NCBI RefSeq assembly: GCF_900155475.1
Contig: NZ_FXAM01000001.1
Span: forward strand, 2,467,501-2,531,500
Source: Methylomagnum ishizawai
GTDB taxonomy: Bacteria; Pseudomonadota; Gammaproteobacteria; Methylococcales; Methylococcaceae
Reading direction: 5' to 3'
Length of the DNA stretch: 64,000 nucleotides
Both the position numbers and the translations under genes were made by a program. Below, one piece after another: positions 25,213 to 35,232 of the stretch (positions within the stretch are counted from its first letter, which is position 1; every line of letters starts with the position of its first letter). Under the pieces are notes generated by a model. That model saw nothing but the letters and a program-made list of their open reading frames with translations, made no database searches and was not told the origin of the DNA.

Positions 25213-28200
25213 ATGGCGGGATATGTCAATCGGGAGCGACGGCGGGGGGAGGCCGGATATGGGCGGAACGGCGTCGCGACCTTGTGCGCCGGGTTTTCTA
25301 TCGCCCTCGTCCATCCGGAGGCCGGGGCCGAAACCTGGATCGGTCAGAATAACGGGAATTGGTATCAATCTTCGAATTGGCGGGGCGGGCGGGTGCCGGG
25401 GGAGGGCACGGACACGACCACAGTGGCTAACGGTGCCGCGGCGGTCGTCAACGGTGGGACCGCCCAGGCCGGTGGCGACCTCGATATCACCGGTACCGGG
25501 AGCGCCGTCGTGGTGAGGAGCGAAGGCAGCCTGGATTTCGGCACGGCGAATGTTTCCCAAGGCGGCCAACTCCAGGCCCTGGGGGGAAGCGCCACCGGGA
25601 CCACCCTCAATATCGGGGGGTCCGGCAGCATCGTCGCGGTGGACGACGGGGGAAGCCTGGATTTCGTCGGTGTGAACGTGTCGCAGGGCGGACAGCTCCA
25701 GGTTTTCAATGGCAAGCTTGTCGGCGATGTCAATCTGGACAATGGCCAACTGGTGTTCGCGCCTGCCGCGGGTAACACAACGACCTATGCCGGGGCCATC
25801 GGCGGCGGGGATTCCACCACCAATGGCTGCGATAACAACAGTTGCGCCAGTGTGATCGTGGAGTCGGGGACCGTGTTGTTGAAGGGGCAAAGCAGCTATT
25901 CCGGCCAGACCGATGTTTTCGACGGCGCGACGCTCCGGCTCGGCAGCGCTAACGCCCTGCAAAACAGCGCCATCATCGTCCGCCAAGGGGCCACGCTGGA
26001 ATTGGGCGGCACCGATGCGACGGTCGCGGCCCTGCGCGATCTCGTGTCCGGGGGGGGAGGGCGCGTGAACCTGGGCGCATCCACCCTGACCCTCGGGCAT
26101 CAGGATGGGTTGTTCAGCGGCGTGATCGTCGGCAGCGGCGGCTTGATCAAGGCTGGGAGCGGGACCCAGGTCTTGGCCGGCCAGAACACCTATACCGGTC
26201 CCACCGTGATCGAGGGCGGTGCCTTGGTGATCGGCGACGGTGGTACCCAGGGCGCCATCGCCGGAAACGTGGTGGATAATGCCATCCTGGCCTTCAAGCG
26301 TTCGGACGCCGTCACTTTCGGCGGCAATATCAGCGGTTCCGGGGCCTTGGTACAGGCGGGAAGCGGGGTGCTGACCCTGACCGGCACCAACAGCTACACC
26401 CGTGGCACCGTGGTCGAGGCGGGCACGCTGGCGGGCGATACCCGTAGCCTCCAGGGCGCGATCACCAACAACGCCCAGGTGGTGTTCAACCAAACCGCGG
26501 ACGGCAGCTACCTAGGCGATATGTCCGGCACCGGCAGCCTGGTCAAGAATGGCGCGGGCATCTTGACCCTCGCCGGGAACAACAGCTATACCGGCACCAC
26601 CACGGTGAACGCGGGGGTTCTGGCGGGCAACGCCACCAGCCTGCAAGGCAATATCCGACTCGCCGATAATACCTTGCTGGTGTTCGACCAAGCTCAGGAC
26701 GCCCCGGACAACGAGTACGACGGGTCCATCACCGGCAGCGGCGGCATGGTCAAGAATGGCGCGGGCACCTTGATCCTGGGTGGGCTGAATAGCTACACCG
26801 GCTCCACCACGGTGAACGCGGGGGTGTTGCAGGGCGATACCGGCAGCCTGCGCGGCAATATCCTCGACAACGCCACGGTGCGATTCGACCAGGCGGACGA
26901 CGGCAGCTATGGCGGGGTGATTTCCGGCGGCGGCGGTTTGCTCAAGACCGGCGGGGGCGTGCTGACCCTGGCCAACGCCTCCACCTATACCGGCACCACC
27001 CAGGTCGATGGCGGCACTTTACAACTGCAAGGGGCCGCGCAGTACACCTTCGTCGGCAACGTGGTCAACAATGCCGGTTTCTCGGTCAGCCAGACCACGG
27101 CGCGATACCAGGGCGATTTCACCAACAACGGTGCCTATCTCAGCCAGCAGGCGACCAGCCAGTTCGAAAACCTCACGGTGGGCGGCGCAGGCTATCTTGC
27201 GGGCGGCAGCGCCCAGGACCAGTTCATCGTCGCGGGCAATTTCCTCAATACCAGCACCCAAGCCAAGCAGTGGAACACCGCCAACGCCAGCCTGGAATTC
27301 ACCGGCACCCAGGGTACCCACCATCTGATGCAATTGGCCGCAACCGACAAGGGGACGGGGTCCGAGGCCACCCACAAGAATTTCCTGTGGGGCGCGGTGA
27401 AGCTGGGCGCGGGCAATACCCTCGAACTGACCGATGGCAACGCCGAGGGTAAGAAACCCGCCCTGTACGTCCAGAAACTGGTGCTACCGGGGGGCAAGGC
27501 CCAGTTGGCGGATATCACCAGCGACTACAACATTTATTTCAATTCCACCCTGGCGGCCAATAACGGCCTGCAAGACCATATGGCCTTCGGTGGCGGTAAT
27601 GGGGAATTGCTGTCCTGGAGTTTCTCGCCGCAACTGGCCGGGACACCGACCCAGCCCGATACCAGCCTGACCCCCACCCAACAGAGCTTTGCCCAGGGCT
27701 TGGACCAAGCCTGCAACGGTGCCCAGGGCCAGTTGCTGCAACAGTGCCAGCAGTTGCAGAGCTTGAGTCCTGCGGGCAAGCAGCAAGCCGCCCAGCAACT
27801 CACCCCCGACCAAGTGGCTTCCCAGGGCGGCGTCGTCACCCAAATCCAGACCCATCAGGGCGGCGCGGCCCTCAGCCGGATGGACGGCATCCGCCACGGC
27901 AATATCGATACCATGTCCTTCAACTTCAATGGCTTGCAGATCGGAGCCCGGCAGTTGGCGGCCTTGGGTCCGCTGTTCGGGGGCGGTGGCGCGGCGGGCG
28001 ACGAGGACGCGGCCCGGCCCGCCGGGCAGGACGCCAGCTTCCGCGACGCGCCGGTGGGGGCGTTCATCCAGGGCCAGTTCACCTTCGGCGACCTGGCCGA
28101 AAACGAATGGCAGCGCGGCTATCACTTCGATACCCGCAATGTGACCTTCGGGGCCGACTACCGCCTCAACGACAAGCTGGTGGCGGGCGCGATGTTCAGC

Positions 28201-28887
28201 TATAGCAACACCAACGCCCACTACAACCAGAACGCCGGCAGCATGAACAGCAATGCCTATCTGGGCTCGCTCTACGGCAGCTATTACCTGCCGCTGGATT
28301 TCTATGTGGATTTGGCCGCGACCTATGGCGGACAGGATTACGGCTTCACCCGGCAATACAGCTATCCGGGTTTCGTGGGGCAGGCCAGGGGCAATCCCGG
28401 CAGCGGGCAATTCGGCTTCACGCTCAACCTGGGCAAGGACTTCGCCTATCAGGCGTGGTCTTTCAGCCCCTACACCCGCTTCGAGTATGCCAACCTGCAT
28501 ATCGACGCCTACCGCGAGAGCGGCGGCGAGGGCTACGCCATGAATGTGGGCGGCCAGACCGCGCAGTCCTTCGTGAGCGACCTGGGGTTCCAGGCCAGCC
28601 ATCAATTCAGCACGCCGTTCGGGATCGTGGCCCCGGCCCTGCGGGTGGAATGGGAACACCAATTCCTCAACGACAACCGGGGCGTGCAGATGAGCTTCGT
28701 CGATTCTTCGCAGGGCGCTTTCGTGTTGCAGACCGGGGAACCGGACCGCGATTACGTCAACCTGGGCGGTTCGGTGGTCGCCACCCTGCCCAATGGCGGT
28801 TCCGGGTTCCTGCGCTACGAAAGCCGTCTCGGCCAGAGCGATGTCACCCAGCACATCGTGCAGCTCGGTTTCAGGATGTCCTTCTGA
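25213..28887 (+). CDS. Large autotransporter (type Va) with PATR repeats
   Basis: 1224 residues. An extended basic N-terminus leads to a hydrophobic signal (VATLCAGFSIALVHPEAGAET). The passenger contains Gly/Asn-rich strands and five autotransporter-associated (PATR) repeats of the form LTLxGxNSYTGxTTVxAGxL. A Gln-rich linker (about 820-870) is followed by the C-terminal beta-barrel (about 950-1224), which ends LGFRMSF with the terminal Phe needed for outer-membrane insertion. The passenger is predicted to be a beta-helix exposed at the surface. No protease motif was seen, so adhesin or aggregation factor is the likely role. GGGGGGA precedes the ATG. A long antisense frame here is a composition shadow. 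Confidence 0.93.
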   Translation: MAGYVNRERRRGEAGYGRNGVATLCAGFSIALVHPEAGAETWIGQNNGNWYQSSNWRGGRVPGEGTDTTTVANGAAAVVNGGTAQAGGDLDITGTGSAVVVRSEGSLDFGTANVSQGGQLQALGGSATGTTLNIGGSGSIVAVDDGGSLDFVGVNVSQGGQLQVFNGKLVGDVNLDNGQLVFAPAAGNTTTYAGAIGGGDSTTNGCDNNSCASVIVESGTVLLKGQSSYSGQTDVFDGATLRLGSANALQNSAIIVRQGATLELGGTDATVAALRDLVSGGGGRVNLGASTLTLGHQDGLFSGVIVGSGGLIKAGSGTQVLAGQNTYTGPTVIEGGALVIGDGGTQGAIAGNVVDNAILAFKRSDAVTFGGNISGSGALVQAGSGVLTLTGTNSYTRGTVVEAGTLAGDTRSLQGAITNNAQVVFNQTADGSYLGDMSGTGSLVKNGAGILTLAGNNSYTGTTTVNAGVLAGNATSLQGNIRLADNTLLVFDQAQDAPDNEYDGSITGSGGMVKNGAGTLILGGLNSYTGSTTVNAGVLQGDTGSLRGNILDNATVRFDQADDGSYGGVISGGGGLLKTGGGVLTLANASTYTGTTQVDGGTLQLQGAAQYTFVGNVVNNAGFSVSQTTARYQGDFTNNGAYLSQQATSQFENLTVGGAGYLAGGSAQDQFIVAGNFLNTSTQAKQWNTANASLEFTGTQGTHHLMQLAATDKGTGSEATHKNFLWGAVKLGAGNTLELTDGNAEGKKPALYVQKLVLPGGKAQLADITSDYNIYFNSTLAANNGLQDHMAFGGGNGELLSWSFSPQLAGTPTQPDTSLTPTQQSFAQGLDQACNGAQGQLLQQCQQLQSLSPAGKQQAAQQLTPDQVASQGGVVTQIQTHQGGAALSRMDGIRHGNIDTMSFNFNGLQIGARQLAALGPLFGGGGAAGDEDAARPAGQDASFRDAPVGAFIQGQFTFGDLAENEWQRGYHFDTRNVTFGADYRLNDKLVAGAMFSYSNTNAHYNQNAGSMNSNAYLGSLYGSYYLPLDFYVDLAATYGGQDYGFTRQYSYPGFVGQARGNPGSGQFGFTLNLGKDFAYQAWSFSPYTRFEYANLHIDAYRESGGEGYAMNVGGQTAQSFVSDLGFQASHQFSTPFGIVAPALRVEWEHQFLNDNRGVQMSFVDSSQGAFVLQTGEPDRDYVNLGGSVVATLPNGGSGFLRYESRLGQSDVTQHIVQLGFRMSF
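26160..27030 (+). repeat. Tandem PATR repeats in the autotransporter passenger
   Basis: Five diverged copies about 195-207 bp apart, with the NSYTG or equivalent codons near 26185, 26390, 26582, 26788 and 26982. Two copies share an identical ACCACGGTGAACGCG stretch, which could allow repeat number to change by recombination. Confidence 0.75.
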
Positions 28888-28894
28888 TGCATAC

Positions 28895-28942
28895 GGAGTC
28901 CAAAGCCCGCTTCGGGCCGGTCCGAAGCGGGCTTTGGACTCC
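28895..28942. repeat. Perfect 21-bp hairpin between convergent genes
   Basis: 28895-28915 pairs perfectly with 28922-28942 (arm begins GGAGTCCAAAGCCCGC) around a 6-nt loop. There is no T run, so it is not a classical terminator, although it separates two convergent genes. Its GGAGTC...GACTCC end recurs in the hairpin at 60267, so it may be a dispersed repeat. Confidence 0.7.
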
Positions 28943-28954
28943 AAACCAGAGGGG

Positions 28955-31900
28955 TCACGCGGCCTGGGAAGGCAGGACCAAGCGCCGGTTGTCCCGCAGC
29001 ATCCCGGCGAATTCGGCGGCGGGCACCGGACGGCTCAGGTAATAGCCCTGCATCTCGTCGCAGCGGTTGCGGCACAGGAAGGCCAGTTGCTCCCGCGTCT
29101 CCACCCCTTCCGCGATCACCTTGAGGCCGAGGATATGGCCCAGGGCGATCACCGTCTGCACGATCCCCGCGTCGTTGCTGTCGGTCGCTATGTCCCGCAC
29201 GAAGGATTGGTCGATCTTGAGCCGGTCGAACGGGAAGCGCTTCAAATAGCTCAGGCTGGAATAGCCGGTCCCGAAATCGTCCACCGAAATCTCCACCCCC
29301 AGTTGTTTCAAGCCGCGCAGCACCGGGATGAATTGCTCGGGGTCTTGCATGACCATGGTCTCGGTCAATTCCAATTCCAGGTAGCGGCCTTCCAAACCCG
29401 TGTCTTCGAGGGTGGCGGTGATGAGTTCGGTTAGGTGGTCGCCGCGCACTTGCCGGGCCGAAAGGTTGACCGACATGTTGAGCCGCGCCAGCCCTTCCCG
29501 CTGCCAGGATTTGGTTTGCAGGCAGGCCGCGTGCAAGGCCCAGCCGCCGATGGGGTGGATCAGGCCGGTCTTCTCGGCCAGCGGGATGAACTCGGAGGGC
29601 GCGACCAGCCCCAGTTCGGGATGCCGCCAGCGGATCAGGGCTTCCGCGCCGATGATCGAACCGCCCCGCAGTTCCACCTTGGGCTGGTAATACAGCTCGA
29701 ACTGGCCTTGTTCCAGCGCCCGCCGCAGGGCGTTTTCCAACTGTAGCCGTTCCACCGCCAAGCGGCTCATTTCCCGCGAATACAACCGGAAGCCGTTGCC
29801 GCCTTCCTCCTTGGCCCGGTACATGGCGATATCGGCGTGCTTGAGCAGGGTTTCCATGTCCTCGCCGTCGGTGGGAAAGACGCTGGCCCCGATGCTGCCG
29901 TTGAGGTATAGCTCGCGCCCTTCGACTTGGAACGGCTGGGCGAAGGCCCGCAGTGTTTTGAACGCCACCCGTTCTATATCCTCCAGCTTGTCGATATCGG
30001 CCAGCAGGATCAGGAATTCGTCGCCGCCCTGGCGGGCCACGGTGTCGCCCTCCCGCACCGCGGCCTTGAGCCGCTCGGCCACGGCCAGCAGCAGCTTGTC
30101 GCCCAGCACATGGCCGAAGCTGTCGTTGATATCCTTGAAGCGGTCGAGGTCCAGGAAGAACAGCGCCAACAGCCGTTGGGCGCGGCGGGCGTGGGCCAGG
30201 GCCTGGTTCATGCGGTCGGCCAGCAGGGCGCGGTTGGGCAGGCGGGTCAGGGCGTCGTGGGTGGCGAGGTATTCGATATTGGCCTCGTAGCGCTTGCGCT
30301 CGGTGATATCGCTGGCGACGCCGTCCAACCGCAGGGGTTGGCCCTCCGCGTCCCGGATCAGCTTGACCCGGTCCTCCAGCCAGCGGATTTGGCCGTCCGG
30401 GCGCAGGATGCGGTATTCGACAGTCAGGGTGCCGCTCGCCAGCGCGTCCTCGGGAATCCGGCCCATCCGTTCCCGGTCCTCGGGGTGGACGGTGTTCAGC
30501 CACAGGTTTTTGTCGGCCATGAAATCGGCCACCGGGCGGCCCCAGACCCGCTCGGCGGCGGCGTTGAGATAGAGCAAACGGTAATTCCGCAGCGAAATGG
30601 ACCAGACGATGTTGTCGATGGACCCCAGGATGCTGCTCAGCTTGTCCTCGGAAACCCTGAGTTCCTCCTCGGCGCGTTTGTGTTCCACGAACAGGCCGAT
30701 CTGGTTGCCGATGGCGGCGAGCAAGTTCATCACTTCTTCCCTGGGCTGGCGGATTTCGCGGCTATAAAAGCCGATGGTGCCCAGCACCCGCCCCTCGAAC
30801 CGCAGCGGGAAACCGAAGCCTGCGTGGATGCCGGCCTGCAAGGCGAGTTCGGAGCGTGGGCAGAGGACGTCCTGGCCTAGATCGGCGATCCAGAGCGGCT
30901 GCCGGGACTGCCAGACCCGCCCCGGTAGCCCGCTGCCCGGTTCGAACACCATTTCCTGGGTGGCCGCCTCGAAAGCGCGCACATCCGCGTGCGTATTGCT
31001 CCGCCGCCAAGTACCGGCGCAACGCAATAGTTTGGCCGTGTCGTCCACCAAGCAGAGTTCGCCCACATCCACGTCCCAGTTCAGGGTTTCACAGATGACC
31101 CGCAGCACCTCGGGGGTGGCTTCGGCCAGGCTGGCGGCTTCGGCCAGGATGCGGGCCACCGCGTATTGCGCGGCCAGCCGTTGCTCCGCCCGGCCCCGCG
31201 CCGCTTGGTTGCGGAGGTTGGCGGCACCATAGGCGATATCGTTGGCCAACTCCTCCAGCAGTTCGATTTCGTCCGGGCCGAAGGCGTCGGGGGCGGTGTC
31301 GCAAATGCACAACGCGCCGATGGCTTTTTGGTTTTCCCGCAGCGGCAGGGCGATCATGGCGTGGTAGCCCAGGCCCAGGATGGCTTCCCGCCATTGGGGC
31401 CAGCGGGTTTCCGCCGACAGGTCGCGCACGGCCACGGTTTGGGCCGTCCGCAAGGCCGCGCCGATGGGGGTGTCGGAGGCACTGCCGTCCATCAGGGCGG
31501 GCATCCAGGCCTGCCGTTCCCCGGCCTGCGCCATGGAGGATAACAGGGTGGAACGGTCTTCCCTGAGCATCCCGATCCAGGCCGTGGGGTAGTTGCCGGT
31601 GCCGACGATGATCCGGCACATGTGGTCGAACAATTCCTGTTTTTCGGTGGCGTGGATCAGGGCGTGGTTGCACTCGGCCATGACGCTGCGGGCGCGGAGG
31701 ATTTTTCGTAAGGCTTGCTGGGCCAGCCTGCGCTCGGCGATTTCCAGCCTCAGCACCTCGGCCCGCTGCTGCAATTCGGCGTAGAACTCCAGGTTCTCGT
31801 AGGCGGTGGCGACCTGGGCGGTGATGGTGGCGGCGATATCCTCGTCCACCCCGCTGAATTCCGGGGCTTCCCGTTTGTTGGCGAGATACAGCCAGCCATA

Positions 31901-32857
31901 GACCCGGCTGGAGGTGGCGATGGGCAGGCCCAGCCAGCTCTGCACCGGCGGATGCCAGGCCGGCAACCCCAGGGGCGTGGGATCGCCCGCCAGCCCGGCG
32001 ATGCGGCGCGGGCGCGGTTCGGCCAGCAGGTGGCCCAGCAATCCATCCGGTCGCAGCGGGAAATCGGTGTCCGCCACCGCCGGTGCGCCCATGCCCCAGG
32101 TGTAGATCAAACGGGGCCGGGTGCCGTTGTGTTCCAGCAGGCCGACCACGGCGTATTGCGCGGCGCAGATGTCGTGGACCGCCCGGCAGAAGGTTTCCAA
32201 CAGTGCCTTGGGATCGCGCTGGGAGCCGAGTTCCAATCCCAGCTCGATCAGGGTGGCGAGCCGTAGGCTGATTTCACCCAGATGGCCCAGCGATTGCGAG
32301 GAATGGGCCGCCAGCCGCCGCCATTCCGCGCCCTGGACCGGATCGGCCCTGGCGATGCGGTCGATCAGCCGTTGCAGGGCTTCGATATCCGACAGATAGC
32401 CGTTCAATTGCCCGGACAGGGCGGTGCCCAGGGTTTCGGGCGTGGGCGGTTCGGCATGGGCGGGCGCGGCGCTGGGTTGGACGAAAGCGGGCAGGCCCAG
32501 CGTGGTCTGCACGGCGGCGAGGATTTCCTCGGGCGAGGAAGGCTTGGCCAGCACGGCGGACACGCTGCGGGATTCGGTCTGCCGCTGGGCTTCCGGGGCG
32601 CGGTAGGTGGCGGTGTAGAAGATGACCTTGGTCCCGGCCAGGGTCGGGTCGGCCCGCAGTTGATCGACCAACTGGTAGCCATCCATGCCCGGCATCAGGA
32701 TATCGGTGATGACCAGGTCCGGCGGGGACGAGCGGGCCAGGGCCAGGGCTTCCGCGCCACTGGCGGCTTCCAGCAGCCGGTGGCCGGCGTAGCCCAGGAG
32801 GGTGCAGAGGAATTCCCGGTTGAGCGGGCGGTCGTCAACGACCAGGATCGTCGCCAT
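28955..32857 (-). CDS. Hybrid response regulator REC-GAF(x3)-PAS-GGDEF-EAL
   Basis: 1300 residues from the ATG at 32857, 8 bp after GAGG; a GTG at 32866 is the longer option. Domains: REC (1-118; VVDD, phospho-Asp in DLVITDILMPG, LAKP), three GAF-like sensor regions (about 205-370, 385-550, 555-715), PAS (about 725-850), GGDEF (about 855-1020, intact QGGDEF) and EAL (about 1030-1290, intact AEALIRW, DDFGTG, AEGVE). Both cyclic-di-GMP synthesis and breakdown sites look complete. It is the last gene of a four-gene operon with the histidine kinase and the double receiver, which presumably feed its REC domain. It overlaps the upstream gene by 23 bp. Confidence 0.92.
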   Translation of the reverse strand: MATILVVDDRPLNREFLCTLLGYAGHRLLEAASGAEALALARSSPPDLVITDILMPGMDGYQLVDQLRADPTLAGTKVIFYTATYRAPEAQRQTESRSVSAVLAKPSSPEEILAAVQTTLGLPAFVQPSAAPAHAEPPTPETLGTALSGQLNGYLSDIEALQRLIDRIARADPVQGAEWRRLAAHSSQSLGHLGEISLRLATLIELGLELGSQRDPKALLETFCRAVHDICAAQYAVVGLLEHNGTRPRLIYTWGMGAPAVADTDFPLRPDGLLGHLLAEPRPRRIAGLAGDPTPLGLPAWHPPVQSWLGLPIATSSRVYGWLYLANKREAPEFSGVDEDIAATITAQVATAYENLEFYAELQQRAEVLRLEIAERRLAQQALRKILRARSVMAECNHALIHATEKQELFDHMCRIIVGTGNYPTAWIGMLREDRSTLLSSMAQAGERQAWMPALMDGSASDTPIGAALRTAQTVAVRDLSAETRWPQWREAILGLGYHAMIALPLRENQKAIGALCICDTAPDAFGPDEIELLEELANDIAYGAANLRNQAARGRAEQRLAAQYAVARILAEAASLAEATPEVLRVICETLNWDVDVGELCLVDDTAKLLRCAGTWRRSNTHADVRAFEAATQEMVFEPGSGLPGRVWQSRQPLWIADLGQDVLCPRSELALQAGIHAGFGFPLRFEGRVLGTIGFYSREIRQPREEVMNLLAAIGNQIGLFVEHKRAEEELRVSEDKLSSILGSIDNIVWSISLRNYRLLYLNAAAERVWGRPVADFMADKNLWLNTVHPEDRERMGRIPEDALASGTLTVEYRILRPDGQIRWLEDRVKLIRDAEGQPLRLDGVASDITERKRYEANIEYLATHDALTRLPNRALLADRMNQALAHARRAQRLLALFFLDLDRFKDINDSFGHVLGDKLLLAVAERLKAAVREGDTVARQGGDEFLILLADIDKLEDIERVAFKTLRAFAQPFQVEGRELYLNGSIGASVFPTDGEDMETLLKHADIAMYRAKEEGGNGFRLYSREMSRLAVERLQLENALRRALEQGQFELYYQPKVELRGGSIIGAEALIRWRHPELGLVAPSEFIPLAEKTGLIHPIGGWALHAACLQTKSWQREGLARLNMSVNLSARQVRGDHLTELITATLEDTGLEGRYLELELTETMVMQDPEQFIPVLRGLKQLGVEISVDDFGTGYSSLSYLKRFPFDRLKIDQSFVRDIATDSNDAGIVQTVIALGHILGLKVIAEGVETREQLAFLCRNRCDEMQGYYLSRPVPAAEFAGMLRDNRRLVLPSQAA

Positions 32858-33686
32858 GGGGTACACCTCGGGGCTGTGGCGTTCCGCCCAGGCAGTCCTC
32901 GATTTCCCGCAGCAGGGCCAGCGGCTCGATGGGGCTGCGGAGGTAGCGGGTCGCGCCCAGGCTCAAGGCCAAGGCTTGCTCGTTGCCACCCCACACCGAG
33001 GCGCTGAGGAACACGAAGGGAATGCCGCGCCAACGCGGATCGCCGCGTACGGTCTTGAGGAAGCTCCAACCATCCACATGGGGCATCCACAGGTCGGAGA
33101 GGATCAGGTCGAAGCGGTCCCCGGCCAAGTGGTCCAGGGCTTCCGCGACGTCGTTCGCCAACACCACCCGGTAGCCGAAGGGTTCGAGGATGCCACGGAT
33201 CAATTCCTGGTTGTTGGGCGAGTCGTTCACCGACAGGATGCGGCCTTGCCGGGCGGCGGGGATTTCCGATTTGGCGGGCGCGGGTTCGGGCGCGGTGGGT
33301 TCGGGCGCGGCGTGGAGGTTATGTGCCAGGAAGCTTTCCACCTGGGGGATGAAGGTTTCCGGGTCGATGGGCTTGGAGATATAGCCGTCGAAACCCGCGG
33401 ATAACAGCCGCTCGCGGTCGCCGACCATGGCCAGGGCCGTGACCGCGACGATGGGCGTCTGCCGCGATTCGGGTCGGCTTTTGAGGGCGCGGATCACGCC
33501 ATAGCCATCCATGCGCGGCAGATGGATATCGCAGATGATGAGATCGGGCCGCTCCGCGAGCGCGGCGAACACGCCTTGTTCGCCATCGGTGGCGGTTTGC
33601 GGCAGATAACCGAAGGCTTCCAATAGGTAGACCATCAGTTCCAGATTGCCGGGGTTGTCTTCGATGATGAGGATGCGGGCGTTCAT
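32835..33686 (-). CDS. Double-receiver response regulator (REC-REC)
   Basis: 283 residues from the ATG at 33686, which overlaps the kinase stop by 4 bp. The first REC (1-120) is canonical: IIED, DLIICDIHLPRMDG, VTA and SKPID. After a Pro/Ala linker, the second REC (about 150-270) is degenerate: VND replaces the acidic pair, DLILSDLWMP keeps the phospho-Asp, and the conserved Lys is lost (YLRSPIE). There is no output domain, so it probably relays or sinks phosphate between the kinase and the GGDEF-EAL protein downstream. The open frame upstream of 33686 is a shadow of the kinase gene. Confidence 0.9.
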   Translation of the reverse strand: MNARILIIEDNPGNLELMVYLLEAFGYLPQTATDGEQGVFAALAERPDLIICDIHLPRMDGYGVIRALKSRPESRQTPIVAVTALAMVGDRERLLSAGFDGYISKPIDPETFIPQVESFLAHNLHAAPEPTAPEPAPAKSEIPAARQGRILSVNDSPNNQELIRGILEPFGYRVVLANDVAEALDHLAGDRFDLILSDLWMPHVDGWSFLKTVRGDPRWRGIPFVFLSASVWGGNEQALALSLGATRYLRSPIEPLALLREIEDCLGGTPQPRGVPHGDDPGR

Positions 33687-35212
33687 GGGTCCGGCCCGGC
33701 GCAGGCCGTGCGGAGGCTCAGGGTGAACACGCTGCCCGCGCCGGCTTCGCTGTGGAAGCCGATGTGCGCTCCGATGAGGTCGGCCAGCTTTCCGCACAGG
33801 TACAGCCCCAGTCCGGTGCCCGCGAAGCCGCGGGTGCTGGTGGAATCGACCTGGCTGAAGGCCCGGAACAGCTTGTCTTGATCTTCCGGCTTGATACCGA
33901 TGCCGGTGTCGATCACGGCGACCTCGACCTCCTGGCCGCACCGGGCCAGCTCGATCCGCACCTCGCCGCGCAGGGTGAATTTGACGGCGTTGTTGGCGAG
34001 GTTGATGAGGATTTGGCGCAGGGCGCGGCGGTCGGTCTCAACCACGATGGGGGCGTCCGGCAGGCCCAGCTTGAAATCCAGGCCCTTCTGCTCGGCCATG
34101 GGGCGCAGGGTTTCGGCGATTTCGGTCAGCAATTCCTGGCATTCGACTGGCTCGGGGGCGATCCGCACCTTGCCGGATTCGATCTTGGCGAGGTCCAGCA
34201 GGTCGTTGATCAGCGAAAGCAAATGCTTGGCGCTGGATTGGATGATGCCGAGTTGGCGTTCTTGGGCGGCGGTGAGGGGGCCGGGCAGTTTCATCAGCAA
34301 GGTGCCAGTGAAGCCGATGATGGCGTTCAAGGGGGTGCGCAGTTCGTGCGACATCCCGGCCAGGAAGCGGTCCTTGGCCAGGTTCGCGCCTTCCAGTTCC
34401 AGGTTTTTTTCCCGCAGCGCCTGCTCGAAGCGCTTGCGCTCGGTCACGTCGCGGATCGAGGCGTTGACCAGGACGCCCGCGTCGGTTTCGAGCGGGCCGA
34501 GGCTGATTTCGACCGGGAATTGGCCGCCGTCCTTGTGCAGGCCGTACAGTTCCAGACCCGAACCCATGGGCCGGGGCCGGGGGGCTTGGAAGTAGCTAGC
34601 CCGGTGCTGGGCATGTGTCGAGCGGAAGCCCTCCGGGACCAGCATTTCCACGCTTTGGCCCAGCATCTCCGCGCGGGTGTAGCCGAAGAGCTGTTCGGTC
34701 TGGGAATTGACCAAGCGGATAATGCCGTCGTTGTCCACGATCACCATGGCATCGGGGGCGGATTCCAACAGTCCCCGGAACTGGGTTTCGGAGCGCTGGC
34801 GTTCGGTTTCGGCGGAAATATCCTTGGAAATCAATAGGAAGCCGAATGGTTGGTCTTGGGGGTCGCGGCGGGTGGTGACCGCCGCGCGGGCGATGAAACG
34901 CTGTCCATCCTTGCGGCGGCGGTACAAGATGCCTTCCCATTTGCCCTCTTCCAGGGCGGCGTCGAGGATGGCCTGGGGTTTGCCGGCGGCGATATCCTCT
35001 TCGGGGTAGAGCAAGGAGGAATCGGCCCGGCCTACGACTTCTTCCGGCTCGTAGCCGTAGATGCGCCGCGCCCCCTCGTTCCACAGGAGGATGGTGCCGT
35101 CCCGGTCCAGGGCGATGATCGAGTATTCGGTCGAGGCTTGCAGCACGCTGGTGATGAAATCCACCGCGCTTGCGGCGGTACCGACGATGCGGTCGTCGAA
35201 GAGCTTGGCCAT
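33683..35212 (-). CDS. PAS-PAS sensor histidine kinase, soluble
   Basis: 509 residues from the ATG at 35212. Two PAS domains (about 10-130 and 140-265; LDRDGTILLWNEGARRIYGY and VDNDGIIRLVNSQTEQLFGY) are followed by HisKA with the H-box FLAGMSHELRTPLNAIIGF. The ATPase domain has NLANNAVKFT, DTGIGI and GTGLGL. It has no membrane segment, so it senses a cytoplasmic cue. The open frame extends to 35629 but overlaps another gene there. Its stop overlaps the double receiver by 4 bp, and the gene starts 20 bp after the small exported protein. Confidence 0.92.
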   Translation of the reverse strand: MAKLFDDRIVGTAASAVDFITSVLQASTEYSIIALDRDGTILLWNEGARRIYGYEPEEVVGRADSSLLYPEEDIAAGKPQAILDAALEEGKWEGILYRRRKDGQRFIARAAVTTRRDPQDQPFGFLLISKDISAETERQRSETQFRGLLESAPDAMVIVDNDGIIRLVNSQTEQLFGYTRAEMLGQSVEMLVPEGFRSTHAQHRASYFQAPRPRPMGSGLELYGLHKDGGQFPVEISLGPLETDAGVLVNASIRDVTERKRFEQALREKNLELEGANLAKDRFLAGMSHELRTPLNAIIGFTGTLLMKLPGPLTAAQERQLGIIQSSAKHLLSLINDLLDLAKIESGKVRIAPEPVECQELLTEIAETLRPMAEQKGLDFKLGLPDAPIVVETDRRALRQILINLANNAVKFTLRGEVRIELARCGQEVEVAVIDTGIGIKPEDQDKLFRAFSQVDSTSTRGFAGTGLGLYLCGKLADLIGAHIGFHSEAGAGSVFTLSLRTACAGPDP

Positions 35213-35232
35213 GTCCGCCACCCCCGCCGCTA

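Noticed and set aside
24802-26493. 563-residue frame antisense to the EAL/autotransporter region
   Set aside because: Mirrors repetitive autotransporter codons and crosses a real gene boundary; no domain seen.
26160-27030. Evenly spaced repeats as a possible CRISPR array
   Set aside because: The repeats are long, diverged and in frame inside the autotransporter; there are no short identical repeats with unique spacers.
27484-28944. 486-residue frame antisense to the autotransporter barrel
   Set aside because: Shadow frame; the barrel on the plus strand ends in a proper terminal Phe and is clearly the gene.
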